64,000 nucleotides of DNA. It comes from Crossaster papposus (lineage: Eukaryota; Echinodermata; Asteroidea; Velatida; Solasteridae). A program made the position numbers and the translations under genes. The notes beneath the pieces were generated by a model. That model had not been told where the DNA came from. It ran no database searches and worked only from the letters and a program-made list of their open reading frames with translations. The stretch covers positions 372,001-436,000 of the forward strand of contig JBAIAA010000099.1 of assembly GCA_037893245.1 (NCBI GenBank), in the 5' to 3' direction. Shown here one piece after another: positions 1 to 9,270 of this stretch. The first letter of the stretch is position 1. Every line of letters begins with the position of its first letter.

Positions 1-99
1 AAACAAAGTATTATAGAAAACGAAATCGTAAATGTCCTATAGCTGGCGGCTCGGTGGTGCCCGAGTTTAAGCGTGACCTTTGTGCGCGAGACTTACACG
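1..99 (+). CDS. C3-like gene, exon encoding pre-C345C linker (5' edge uncertain)
   Basis: The reading frame starts at base 3 and is open to the window edge. The donor GTCTAT at 100-105 is weak, but phase 1 matches the next acceptor exactly (G + GA = Gly) and restores the family's Cys-x4-Cys-type spacing. The real start may be outside the window, or at a possible acceptor AG at 15-16. Confidence 0.7.
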
Positions 100-3000
100 G
101 TCTATTGTGCACCAGTCTGCTTGACTATATCTTCGAAACCTGCCGAGACAAGTCAGATGCGACGCTAAAATTACCTTTTCTTTCTATAACAGGAAAATGT
201 GCACAGGATCCATTCAACAAAGCACGCGACTATGATGCTTATGAGATGACTGAAAAGGCCTGTGCAACAAAAGCGCATTTTGGTAAATTATACTGATACA
301 CAGAAGTGCATAAAACGATTCATTGGGAAAAGATACCATTTTGTATATTTTCTTTTAGGCCAATTCAGCCTCTGTCCAAAAACCAGGCCAGGTACTAGTA
401 TCAAATAATGGAGAGGAGTAATGCTCATAGCAGTTTTTGGCAAGGTATGCACACCTAGAGTTGGAAAATGTGTGATAGCCTTGCAGCGTGAGCTGTGGCA
501 GCGTTTTGGGTGTTACTGTTATCACTTTTTTCAATATTTGTCATAATGGCCGCCAATATGCTTGTTACCAGATTAAATATATGTGTTAACAAGCATTTTG
601 GCAGCCATTTCTTTTGGGGGAGAGTGATAACACACAAAAAGCTGCCACCGCTGCGATGCTATCGCATATTTTCCAACTACAGGGGTGCATACCTTGCCCA
701 AAATCACCATGACCAAAATCACCATGACCATTCTTCTTCTCATTTGATACCGACCACATTGCATGTATGTAATCCTAATGGATCGAATATGTTTGACTCA
801 AACTGTTGAACAAATTGTCTGTAACATTTACAGTCGAAAGTCTTGCAGCGAGGTGCCAACCTTTTGATTGTATTTGTTTTTACAGTCAGACCGCAGTTGC
901 AATTTTTTTTTTTTTTTTTTGTAAAGTGGCAGAATTTAATAAGGCTTATCAGTATACAACGGTAGTCTCACTGTAAAATATACAACAGTATACGGGTGGC
1001 ACTTTGCTGCGGAACGTTTCTCCATAAATGTTATGGTAAGATTAATAATACGTTAAAATCATATTTGTTGGGATGCTAGACAGCATTTTTAAAGGGACAA
1101 TATACTATTTGTCAGTTATTTATTTTTACCATTTGAAGCAGCAAAAGTGTAAAAAATATAGGTTTTCCCGGCAGCCAGTTTAATTTCCTTGCTTCTGAAT
1201 TAAAGCGATTTTGCCTATCAAGGTTTTTACCGTGTTTCAAATTCGGAATTTTGGCATTTAGTTTTTTATTAAAGAGGCAATCAATTTCACTAAATAAGAA
1301 TTCAAATAAGTATGACAAAGAAATACAGATCAACAAATCAATTGTGCTTGACATTTGTTTCGTATCTTCACTTATAAGTCAGTCAAACCCTTTTGTTTTT
1401 CTTTATTCAATTTAATACAAAAGTTTTAACATCAGAGCGTTTTTTAGATTGTACAAATGACGGAAATGCCTTCCCCAAAATGAATTTGAATGACCAAACA
1501 CGCGCCTCGAAAAACTCCAGCGAATTTGAATGCCGTTTGTTGAAATGTTAAATTAGATGGTTATTTTGTTAAATCGAATATTACACAGCAGTACATTTGC
1601 CTAGCCATAAAACAAAATCGAATGACCATTTTCAGAAGCATTCAATTTCGCACGAAATCGAATGGCGTAGTGGTTAAAATGGCTGGTTTTTTTTGCTGAA
1701 ATTGACTGGGAAAACCTATAAAAAGCCAGGTGCTTGACAAACAACCTGATGATGTTTTTAGCTCTGTTAATGCTGCACATTCTGAGAAAACAATATTCTA
1801 AGATTTTGATTTTAATTTAAAATTTGCTGAGTCACAATTTGAATTGCGACCACAATCTGCGTTAAAGGTGCAGCTCAGCCAGCGGATTACAGCTACTCAA
1901 GCATCACGCACTGAACGACCAAACATGCGCCTCGAAAAACTGTAGAGCCATCGTGTGCGCCGCCAGTCGTTCGAACACTTGTGCCCACTATTTGCTAAAA
2001 TGTTCTAATGTGCATCTCTGAGACGCATATTTGAAAATGGCATTCTTTTATTTTCTTCAAAATGACATTCTTTTATTTTCTTCAAAATGACAGCATGCCA
2101 GACGGAATAATTTCACAGGGAGTTTAGAATCATTAATATCTTTACAAGTAAGCAACAGTATTTTTTTTGGTTATTTTTGGGATGGCTGCAAAAGGTATAT
2201 TGCCCCTTAAAGGATGGACCTTTACTATTAGTGCATTAAATGTTGTATTATTTCAATCCATCACTCAGCCTACGAGGTGAGCGTTACCGCTGAGGAGGAG
2301 AAAGGCAATTTCAAGTTCTACACTATGACAATCGACATCCCGCTGAAACAAGGTGAGAATAAACAGTTGGTGGAGTTACTCACTTTTCAATATAAAGGGA
2401 ATAAATTTGTGCTGGTTGGTTTTAAAAGTAGGATACACCATTTGATATCGACATTTTTTACTACTAAATTATTAAGAAATATCTTACTTTATTTGAAAGT
2501 AAATAATGATTCTAGGCATCCAGCATCTCACCTCTTTTTTTTTTAATAGTGAATTTCAAAAACCTGTTAAGCAGTACACAATGCCAACGACATTGGTGTT
2601 TAAAAAGGCAAATAATCAACCATGGGCCAATTTCACGGAGCTGCTAAGCAAACAAATTTGCTTAGCACAAAAAAGTCTTGCTCATTAAAAACAAGTTATC
2701 AGCCAAAATTCAACGTGTTTTTCATGCTAAGCAAAAAAACAGCTGATTATCAATCAAAAACAATAAAGATAATGTGAACATTTTGACTGTAACCTTGTTT
2801 TTACCAAGGACACATGTTTATGCTGAGCAAATTTTCGTGCTTAGCAGCTCCGTGAAATTGGCCCCATGTGCACTATATTACCCATCATTGTTGCTCGTAA
2901 TCTGCTAAGCAAAAAAATGCAATTTAAGCTCGGATGGTTCCATTCCTAGTTTACATGTGTGTTTTCCTATGGGAGCTTATTCGGTGGCTATCATTACCAC

Positions 3001-4502
3001 GGTGCTCATTGGAGAAAGCACATTTGCAACCAAATAATATGGCATCAATTTGTCTTATTTTATAGTTCTGAAAGTCGTCATTCACAAATGCATGTATAGA
3101 AGATAAAGAAATATAGTTTCTGTGTGGCCTTTTATTTTGCAAACATGATGGTTTGAATACTGTGATAATTGTGCATAAGAGAATCACATTTTCTCCAACA
3201 TGTTTTCTGTTGCAGAAAATCTATTGAGAGACGATTCATTTGCAAGCAAACACTACCTACACCTGAAGTTTTTACGACTTTGAGATTAATAATTGTGCTC
3301 TATAAATAACATTACAGTTTTTGATCTATGTTATTTGTATCAGGGTTGGATCATGTGTACAGGGGCGCAACACGAGTTTTTGTGAAGAGCAAAAGCTGTG
3401 ATACTCCAAAGCTTGAGATGACGCGGTACCTAGTAATCGGTAGTGGTGGCTTACCAACTAAGGATGATATGGGAGAGGACATGTGAGTACCACATATTGG
3501 GTCTGGGCCCAATTTTATGGCTCTGCTAATCCAATGATTCCTTGCTTACAATCATCATTTTGTGCTAATAAATGCTAGCAAAAAAAATACTGTGCTAACC
3601 CTGTAAGCATATAATCTCATATGGGATTTACGCATGCGCAGAAACCAAAATTCTTCGCTACAAATGAGCACTATTTTTCCTAAACATAGCAGAGCTATGG
3701 AATTTGGCCATGGAATTTGTTTTACCTGAATTAACCAACAATGTAATAAATTATATTAATGTAACGTTAGGCAAATAGCAATTAGGTAATAACAGTGTCA
3801 GGAGCCGGTCTTCCTTGCGTGATAATTACCAGGGGATGGCCGCTGATAATGGACCTTTTAATGAAATAAACTTTTGTGTTTGTGTTCAGGAGCCACATTT
3901 TAGCTGATGCATGGTTCCCAGTCTCTTCAATATGTGTTGTTATAACTACCCATACTTTGACACCAGACTGTATAGCTCACAACTTCTTATCTGTCCTGTG
4001 CAATGAGCTAACGACACATACATGCATTTTTTTTTAAATGCCAAGCTCAAAAATGCAAAATAACGCTCGTTGATAAAAACGCTTTACGCGTACATGCGCG
4101 TGCGTACAGTGTCAACATTTGACGCGTGCTTTATTCACGTACACACGTACTGCTGTATTTCAATTTACCATAGGACTGTTGTCTGTTGAACGTATTATTT
4201 GGCCAATCATCGACTTTATACATGATGCTTGATCAATGCTGGTTCATGAGCCATTATTTTGTTTGTTTTTGATGCCAGGCCTGTTAAAGTGTATTATCAT
4301 TATTATTTTGTATTCTTTCTCAATTACCTGGTATAGTTACAAGTACATTATCGACGACAGGACATTTTTCTATTCGTATCCTACGGCTCAGCAACTGAGG
4401 AGGGAAATACGACAGAAGAAAAAAGAAAAATGGCAAAACATTGACAAGGCACTCGGTGAGGTGAAATATGAGCTGGTCAACGGAGAAGGATGTGCTACTT
4501 AA
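1..4502 (+). CDS. Complement C3/C4/C5-like thioester protein, C-terminal part (5' incomplete)
   Basis: Five exons (1-99, 193-282, 2269-2352, 3344-3482, 4337-4502) join in frame with GT/AG borders and encode the last 191 residues of a protein that starts outside the window. The first exon carries the Cys-spaced linker typical of C3 (YYRKRNRKCPIAGG, then DLCARDLHGKCAQD across the junction). The rest aligns by eye with the C345C/netrin-like domain: EKACATKA, an amphipathic segment with YTMTIDIPLKQG, KSCDTPKLEMTRYLVIGSGG, then YKYIIDDRTFFYSYP and a final Cys three residues from the end. In this family the C345C domain takes part in convertase assembly and the protein is secreted and cleaved. The thioester, anaphylatoxin and MG regions lie upstream of the window. 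C3 versus C4/C5 cannot be decided here; an invertebrate C3-like protein is most likely. The Lys/Arg-rich stretch near the end (RREIRQKKKEKWQ) is unusually basic. Confidence 0.85.
193..282 (+). CDS. C3-like gene, exon: start of C345C domain
   Basis: A pyrimidine-rich tract ends in AG at 191-192, and the donor is GTAAAT at 283. Residues GKCAQDPFNKARDYD lead into EKACATKAHF. Only a 93-bp intron separates it from the preceding exon. Reading straight through that intron is also open, so intron retention would not stop the frame. Confidence 0.8.
283..2268 (+). other. Intron of C3-like gene
   Basis: A 2.0-kb intron. Its right half (1090-2213) is occupied by a full-length copy of the GGGACAATA-type MITE. 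The left half has duplicated short segments (AATCACCATGACC twice near 700-730) and a poly-T tract at about 902-920. No coding potential seen. Confidence 0.6.
1090..2213. mobile_element. MITE, 'AAGGGACAATATAC' family, long copy
   Basis: The left end AAAGGGACAATATAC and the reverse complement of the right end AAAGGTATATTGCCCCTT form imperfect terminal inverted repeats. The interior has the family signature (CCATTTGAAGCAGCAAAAG; TTTCACAGGGAGTTTAGAATC). Related copies are seen near 9590, 10262, 14930-15480 (split), 21107, 26945, 36983, 38795 and 50640. It has no transposase frame, so it is non-autonomous. Confidence 0.7.
2269..2352 (+). CDS. C3-like gene, exon: C345C central strands
   Basis: The acceptor CAG is at 2266-2268 and the donor GTGAGA at 2353. 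The exon is phase 1 at both ends and encodes AYEVSVTAEEEKGNFKFY and TMTIDIPLKQG. This matches the strand pair in C3 that carries the alternating hydrophobic pattern before the 'KxG' turn. Confidence 0.88.
2623..2865. mobile_element. Foldback MITE, 'TGGGGCCAATTTCACGGAG' family
   Basis: An inverted repeat. TGGGCCAATTTCACGGAG at the left matches the complement of CTCCGTGAAATTGGCCCCA at the right, and the next bases (CTGCTAAGCA) pair as well. About 243 bp, sitting in an intron of the C3-like gene. Diverged relatives are at 3505-3709 and 26466-26696. Confidence 0.75.
3344..3482 (+). CDS. C3-like gene, exon: C345C, second half
   Basis: It starts after TTTGTATCAG and ends at an ideal donor, GTGAGT (3483). 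It encodes GLDHVYRGATRVFVKSKSC, then the LVIGSGG strand that corresponds to the hydrophobic 'LIMGLS'-type strand of C3, then KDDMGED. Exit is phase 2. Confidence 0.88.
3505..3709. mobile_element. Diverged foldback MITE (GGGCCCAATTTTATGGCTCTG type)
   Basis: The left arm GGGCCCAATTTTATGGCTCTG pairs with the right arm ending CATAGCAGAGCTATGG-AATTTGGCC. Same layout as the 2623-2865 element but a different subfamily. It begins only about 20 bp after the donor at 3483. Confidence 0.6.
3710..4336 (+). other. Remainder of last C3-like intron
   Basis: AT-rich sequence with a CG-containing patch (about 4070-4145, several ACGCGT/ACACGTAC-like words). No open frame worth annotating. Confidence 0.4.
4337..4502 (+). 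CDS. C3-like gene, terminal coding exon
   Basis: The acceptor ATAG is at 4333-4336. The codon split AT|T makes Ile, giving IYKYIIDDRTFFYSYP, equivalent to the 'YIIGKDTWVEHWP' segment of vertebrate C3. It then reads a basic helix and GEGCAT before TAA. The 3' UTR begins at 4503. The nearest clear downstream AATAAA is at 5526, which would give a UTR of about 1 kb that includes a foldback element. Confidence 0.88.
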
Positions 4503-4558
4503 ACACATGTTGGTCACATTTTATCAAACAGAATGCAAATGAGACACACTTCTGCATG

Positions 4559-4832
4559 ATAGTACAGTGCAATTGAAAGCATTGAACGCTGCAAATGAGA
4601 ATAGGGAATTTTGTGAAAAAGTGTGAACACAGTTTACCCCTTTGTGAAAAATTGTGAAAACGGTTTTCCACTTTGTGAAAAGGTGTGGAAATTGGTTTCC
4701 CACTTGTGTGAAGTAGTGTGAAAATTGTGTGAAAAATTGTGAAAATGGGTTTCCCACTTCGGTTTCACACTTGATAAAAATGACGCATTCTAAGGTTAAC
4801 TTTAAGGTTAACTTTCAATTGCATTGTACTAT
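4559..4832. mobile_element. Foldback MITE in the 3' flank of the C3-like gene
   Basis: Terminal inverted repeats of about 21 bp (ATAGTACAGTGCAATTGAAAG at left; the right end is its complement with one change). The interior (4610-4765) is a degenerate tandem of roughly 30 bp built on TTTGTGAAAA. It begins 57 bp after the stop codon, so it probably lies inside the 3' UTR. Confidence 0.7.
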
Positions 4833-6109
4833 AAGGGCATCCCTTTTAATTGTCTATGTTTTTCATATTGTTTTGCCTCTAGGCTCTAGTTGGAAGTAGG
4901 GTCAGAATGTCAGTCAGCAAAACAAAAATCTTAAGACAATACTAAACAAAAATACAAAAATAAGTTGCACCCGTAAAGATGGTTGATGCCAAGAGCGTAT
5001 AGTTTTGTTTATCAGTGGGTTTATCATGATTTGATATCACTGAAAACATAGTAAAGCCATCTTTGTCAAGACATATAGTTTACTAAATTGCACAGTGGTG
5101 CTCACCATGGCTGTAGTGGCAGCTATGACATACCAGTGACAGTGCACTGTAGAGACACCTAATAATTGTAATGAGTGGCCAGTACCCCTCTCTTCAGGAA
5201 TTGCACTGATTGTTATACGCTGTTCTTTGCGTCCAAATCTTTTTTATACATGGTGATAAAAAAACCGCTACCTCATACTTTTAATATCCCTGAAACTAAA
5301 CCATTGATTATGGCTAGGAAATCTTGTTTGAAGGAAAATGAAACCTGAACTCCCGGTTTGATTCAGCAGTTTTGATTCCGGCGCCATTTTTGTGAAAGTA
5401 TGAGGTTGTTGTTACTATCCTATATAGCACAGTTAGGGTTTCAGACAGCATCAGCAGTAATGTAAAATGTTTTTCTTTGGACAGGAACTCAAAATAGATT
5501 CAGTCGGAATTAAGAACTATTTCCAAATAAAAAGGAATACCCTAACAGTCGTACTTGGCTTTTTTAAAATTTAATGATTAGCTTATTTTATACTGCTAAT
5601 TAAGTTTGCACGATGTTTTTTAACGTTTAATCAAATACATTAGCCTATTATATTAATGATGTATGTTATCTCAGTCAATTTCGGCAAATAAGCGTCCAAT
5701 TTAATCACCGCATCATGCGTTTCGCACGAATTTAAAAGCTGCTCCAAAATGTATCATCATTCAGTTTTGTATTTCTGAGTACCCAAAAATACTCTATCGT
5801 CCTGCGATTTACACAAAATAACCATCCAAATTAACAACCTAAGCACTCAAACAGCATTCGAATTTAAATGTCTCTTTAACGAAACTGAATGACCTAAAAG
5901 TGAATAAGAACCACATCATTGGCACCATGACCAAAATCGCTTAAATAAGTATATTCAAATACGAATTTGAATGCTTTTCTTTTTACAAATGTTTTTACGG
6001 GTGTCTGGCGAGACGTCTAGGTAACAGACACTCCAGTCCGTCCACTCTCTTTAACTTCCAGTTCAGTCCCTGGTGGACCGTTCGGGAGTTTGAATAACAA
6101 GATACTTTG

Positions 6110-6410
6110 AACGGCCTGGATGTCATTTCTATACAAAAATGGAAAGGTGATTTTGGTGGATGTGATATTGGAGCTAGAATGTTAATTTAGAGCTAGAATG
6201 TGATTTTGGTGGGGTTATCCAAAATTGTATCTACTGTCTGGCCACTTAATAAAAATCACACCATGTTTTCACACCTCTTCATTGTGAAAGCAGTGCTTTC
6301 TGGCTCGGGTGTGATTTTGGTGGTGTGGATGTGATATTGGGTAAACCCTGTCAAAATCACATCCAGGTACTGAGTCGCATTTTTGTGAGAGAAATCACAT
6401 CCAGGTCGTT
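6110..6410. mobile_element. Foldback MITE
   Basis: The left end AACGGCCTGGATGTCATTT is inverted at the right end (AAATCACATCCAGGTCGTT). The interior repeats the word GTGATTTTGGTGG/ATGTGATATTGG in both orientations. Confidence 0.6.
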
Positions 6411-6738
6411 GACAGTGAGATTTTGATGTGACATTTCTTTTTCAAACTTGAATATTATCTGCCCCGACTAATTATATTACAATATAGACACATCTCTTAA
6501 AGACATAGCATATCGTAACGGAGTAATATACAGCATATAGTTCATTTTCATGTCTAGATTTGTATGATATATGTAATGAGCTTTTTGCTTTTTCATTTGT
6601 TTTCTGTTTTGTTGGCCCTTACCAATATGCAATTATTGTAATCCAAACCAGTTTATTAAAAAAATGATATACGCCAAAAGCAGTGGCTGCCAAAGGCATA
6701 AAGCGTGTTTTTTTTGTTTTTTTTTGTTTTTTTGTATT

Positions 6739-6780
6739 GGGAGGGGGGAGGGGGGGGGGGGGAGGAGGGAGGAGGGGGTG
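6739..6780 (+). repeat. G-rich low-complexity tract
   Basis: About 40 bases of almost only G with scattered A, including one run of 13-14 G. It could form G-quadruplexes. Confidence 0.8.
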
Positions 6781-9225
6781 CATTTAAAGGGCTAATAAAG
6801 AGCTAGGTGCCATCGAGAGGAAACGAGGTGGTATTGCTGCAATTATTAAAATTGACCGATATTTGCCTTTTTGGAACAAACAAAAATATTGTAGGGGGTT
6901 TAACTTTGCATTTAAAATTGGCTAACATGTCCAGTTCATATATTAACTCAAACGACCAAATTCGCCAGCATTTTACTTTTTGGAAGACTTGTCAATTGTT
7001 AGAGGTTAACCTTGCATTTTTAATGAAAAAAGTCACAGGAAACAATGAATTTATTGCTTTTATTTATTAATCCATAACCAAAATATAAATTTAAACAAAA
7101 ATGTTGAGCATTATTGGGTCGAGTAGAAGTTACAAAGAAATATTGAACTCGCAAATTGTATGGTACTGGGTACCCCGGTTTTTATAGATGGGCCACAATG
7201 TCAAAACAATGATGTGATACAAATACGATACGACACAATTCCTACAAAATGATGGAGACTTGTTATCTTCAAAAGTTTTACCTTGGGAAAATATGGAAGA
7301 TTACGGAAGACATTTGAATGGCTCTCAAATTTTTCGCTGGTCTCATTTCTAGGCAAAATGTTTTGCTATGGGCCATTATGCTAAATTGATTCCTCATGAA
7401 GCAAAACCGACAACGTAATGACCAGGTGGATGTATCATTACTTCAAGAAACTAGAGAAACCTGTGTGCCTAATAGTTTCTAGAAATAGTCTATCATAACA
7501 ACCAAAATCTTAAAATAACCGTTTACACCAGTAATTTATTTTGGTAACGCTATTCTAACATATATCATCCATTTAACCTATTGAATAGTGATGTTAATAC
7601 AATAAAAAGTATCATGAAAAACCAAACAATATTCCTAGCTGATTTTTATTTGAATACGTAAATGATAATTACATAATAAAGAAAATACTCTTAATTCCAT
7701 AGAAACCCGTTAATATTTAAATTTAATAATTTGATACAAAACTATACTTTGATGTATGCAGATACATGTGCAAAAATAAACAATTGATTATAATTATTTG
7801 ATTATATGATTATATTTGATTATATTATGCTTCAACCGAGCCGTACAAGGCTCCTAAAAATGTTTTTTGTATCTGTGACAGACATCAAAATGACATTTTT
7901 GAAATGGCAAATTTTAAAAATGTTCTCAATGATGTGTCCATTTACACAACAATATCTATACAAATTATGACAAAATGTTACATTGCAAGTGCTGTAATTG
8001 TAAATGAATTTCGTCATAACTATAGCCGATTAATGTGTTGGGCACGATTAAAGAATCTGTTATTTCAAAATTGCAATTCAAAACTCTTCTAAATGTTTAT
8101 GATTTGACAGAAACATTATTTCCAAAACAATAGAAAATGTTGGCTTCATACAGTACACCAACTACACCCTTTAACACCATATTATATATCATATTTTTCC
8201 ATCCGCTTACTATTAAGAATACATAAAAAAGAATACATAAAAAAGAATACATAACAAAAATACATTTTGAGATTTTATAAGGAATAACTGATTAAAATAC
8301 AAAGCAGTACATTATACATTCTAATTTTTATTTGTTTTTGTATTTTGTATTTTTTTATTTTTTGTTACTCTTTTGGTTTCTCCCGTCCAATTTCCTTTTA
8401 CACTCTTTTCTTGTAATACTCCTTTCCCTCACAACCCACCCCCTTTTGTGTTTCTCCTCCTAACCCTGTTATGCATCATGTAGCAGTTTTAATCTTATTC
8501 AAAATACAAAGCAGTAAATTATACTTTTAAAAAGACTAAGCATCATTTTTTTTACATTTTAAAAATAAAAGACATTAATTTTGTTTGATTACATGTACAT
8601 AAAAAAGACCTCATACCCCCTATTAGGATTAAATACACCAAAGAATAAAGATAGAACTAACAAGTTTCTTTACCTACCAATTAACAGTTCCATTCAAGAT
8701 TGTATACAATTGTTTGATGTGAGGCATAATAAGAGGGCTAACAAGTTTGAGATCAAAATAATATGAATTTTTTTTTTTTCACTTTAATGAAGTGGCTGAA
8801 TACAATTACTAATGTTGATTTGTCATTTTAGTTATTATCAGGGAATTACCCCTGAAAGAGTAGGGGGTAAAAACCGGCTTAACTGGATCTAAAACCGGTT
8901 AAAACCTTTAACCCTAACCCAGTAGGTTGTGTGAACATTTCTATTGAAATGGGTGGATTCAGCAATGTTGGGGTCAAGAGGTTACTTTCGAAAATAGCTG
9001 TTTGCTTTGTCCATAAAATGGATCAAGACTTGGATGAACACTGTACACATATATGTGTGCAAGTATTGAGTTTCTACTTGAACTTGTACAACTTTGAAAC
9101 TGGTAACCAGGTATTGTAAATATACTAGCCTTTGCTTAGTCATTCGGTCCACTTGTCCCATGGGTAAACATTACTGACATTGAAGCTGCATTTGTGGCTG
9201 TGGATTCTGACGTCAGTGATGTAGT

Positions 9226-9270
9226 TTATTGGTAGATGATAGGATTGTACACCACACGGCCTTCAATGTC
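9226..9270 (-). CDS. Terminal exon (copy b)
   Basis: 45 nt: [14 protein letters not shown] and TAA. The acceptor is TTTTACAG. The stop overlaps an AATAAA word (CAATAAAC). The YNPIIY end resembles tyrosine-based sorting or adaptor motifs, but it is not an exact NPxY. Confidence 0.82.
   Translation of the reverse strand, partial: DIEGRVVYNPIIYQ

Larger units (their letters stand above)
4833..9225. other. Intergenic DNA between two convergent genes
   Basis: AT-rich and without a gene I can support. It contains a foldback at 6110-6410, a G-rich tract at 6739-6780, AT-only dinucleotide-like stretches at 7790-7830 and a 15-bp AATACATAAAAAAG-type tandem at 8217-8265. AATAAA occurs at 5526 (possible poly(A) signal for the left gene). 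Several TTTATT words between 7640 and 8360 could serve as poly(A) signals for the - strand gene. Confidence 0.5.

Noticed and set aside
6807..7070. 87-codon open frame in the intergenic region
   Set aside because: AT-rich, no domain, splice or promoter support.
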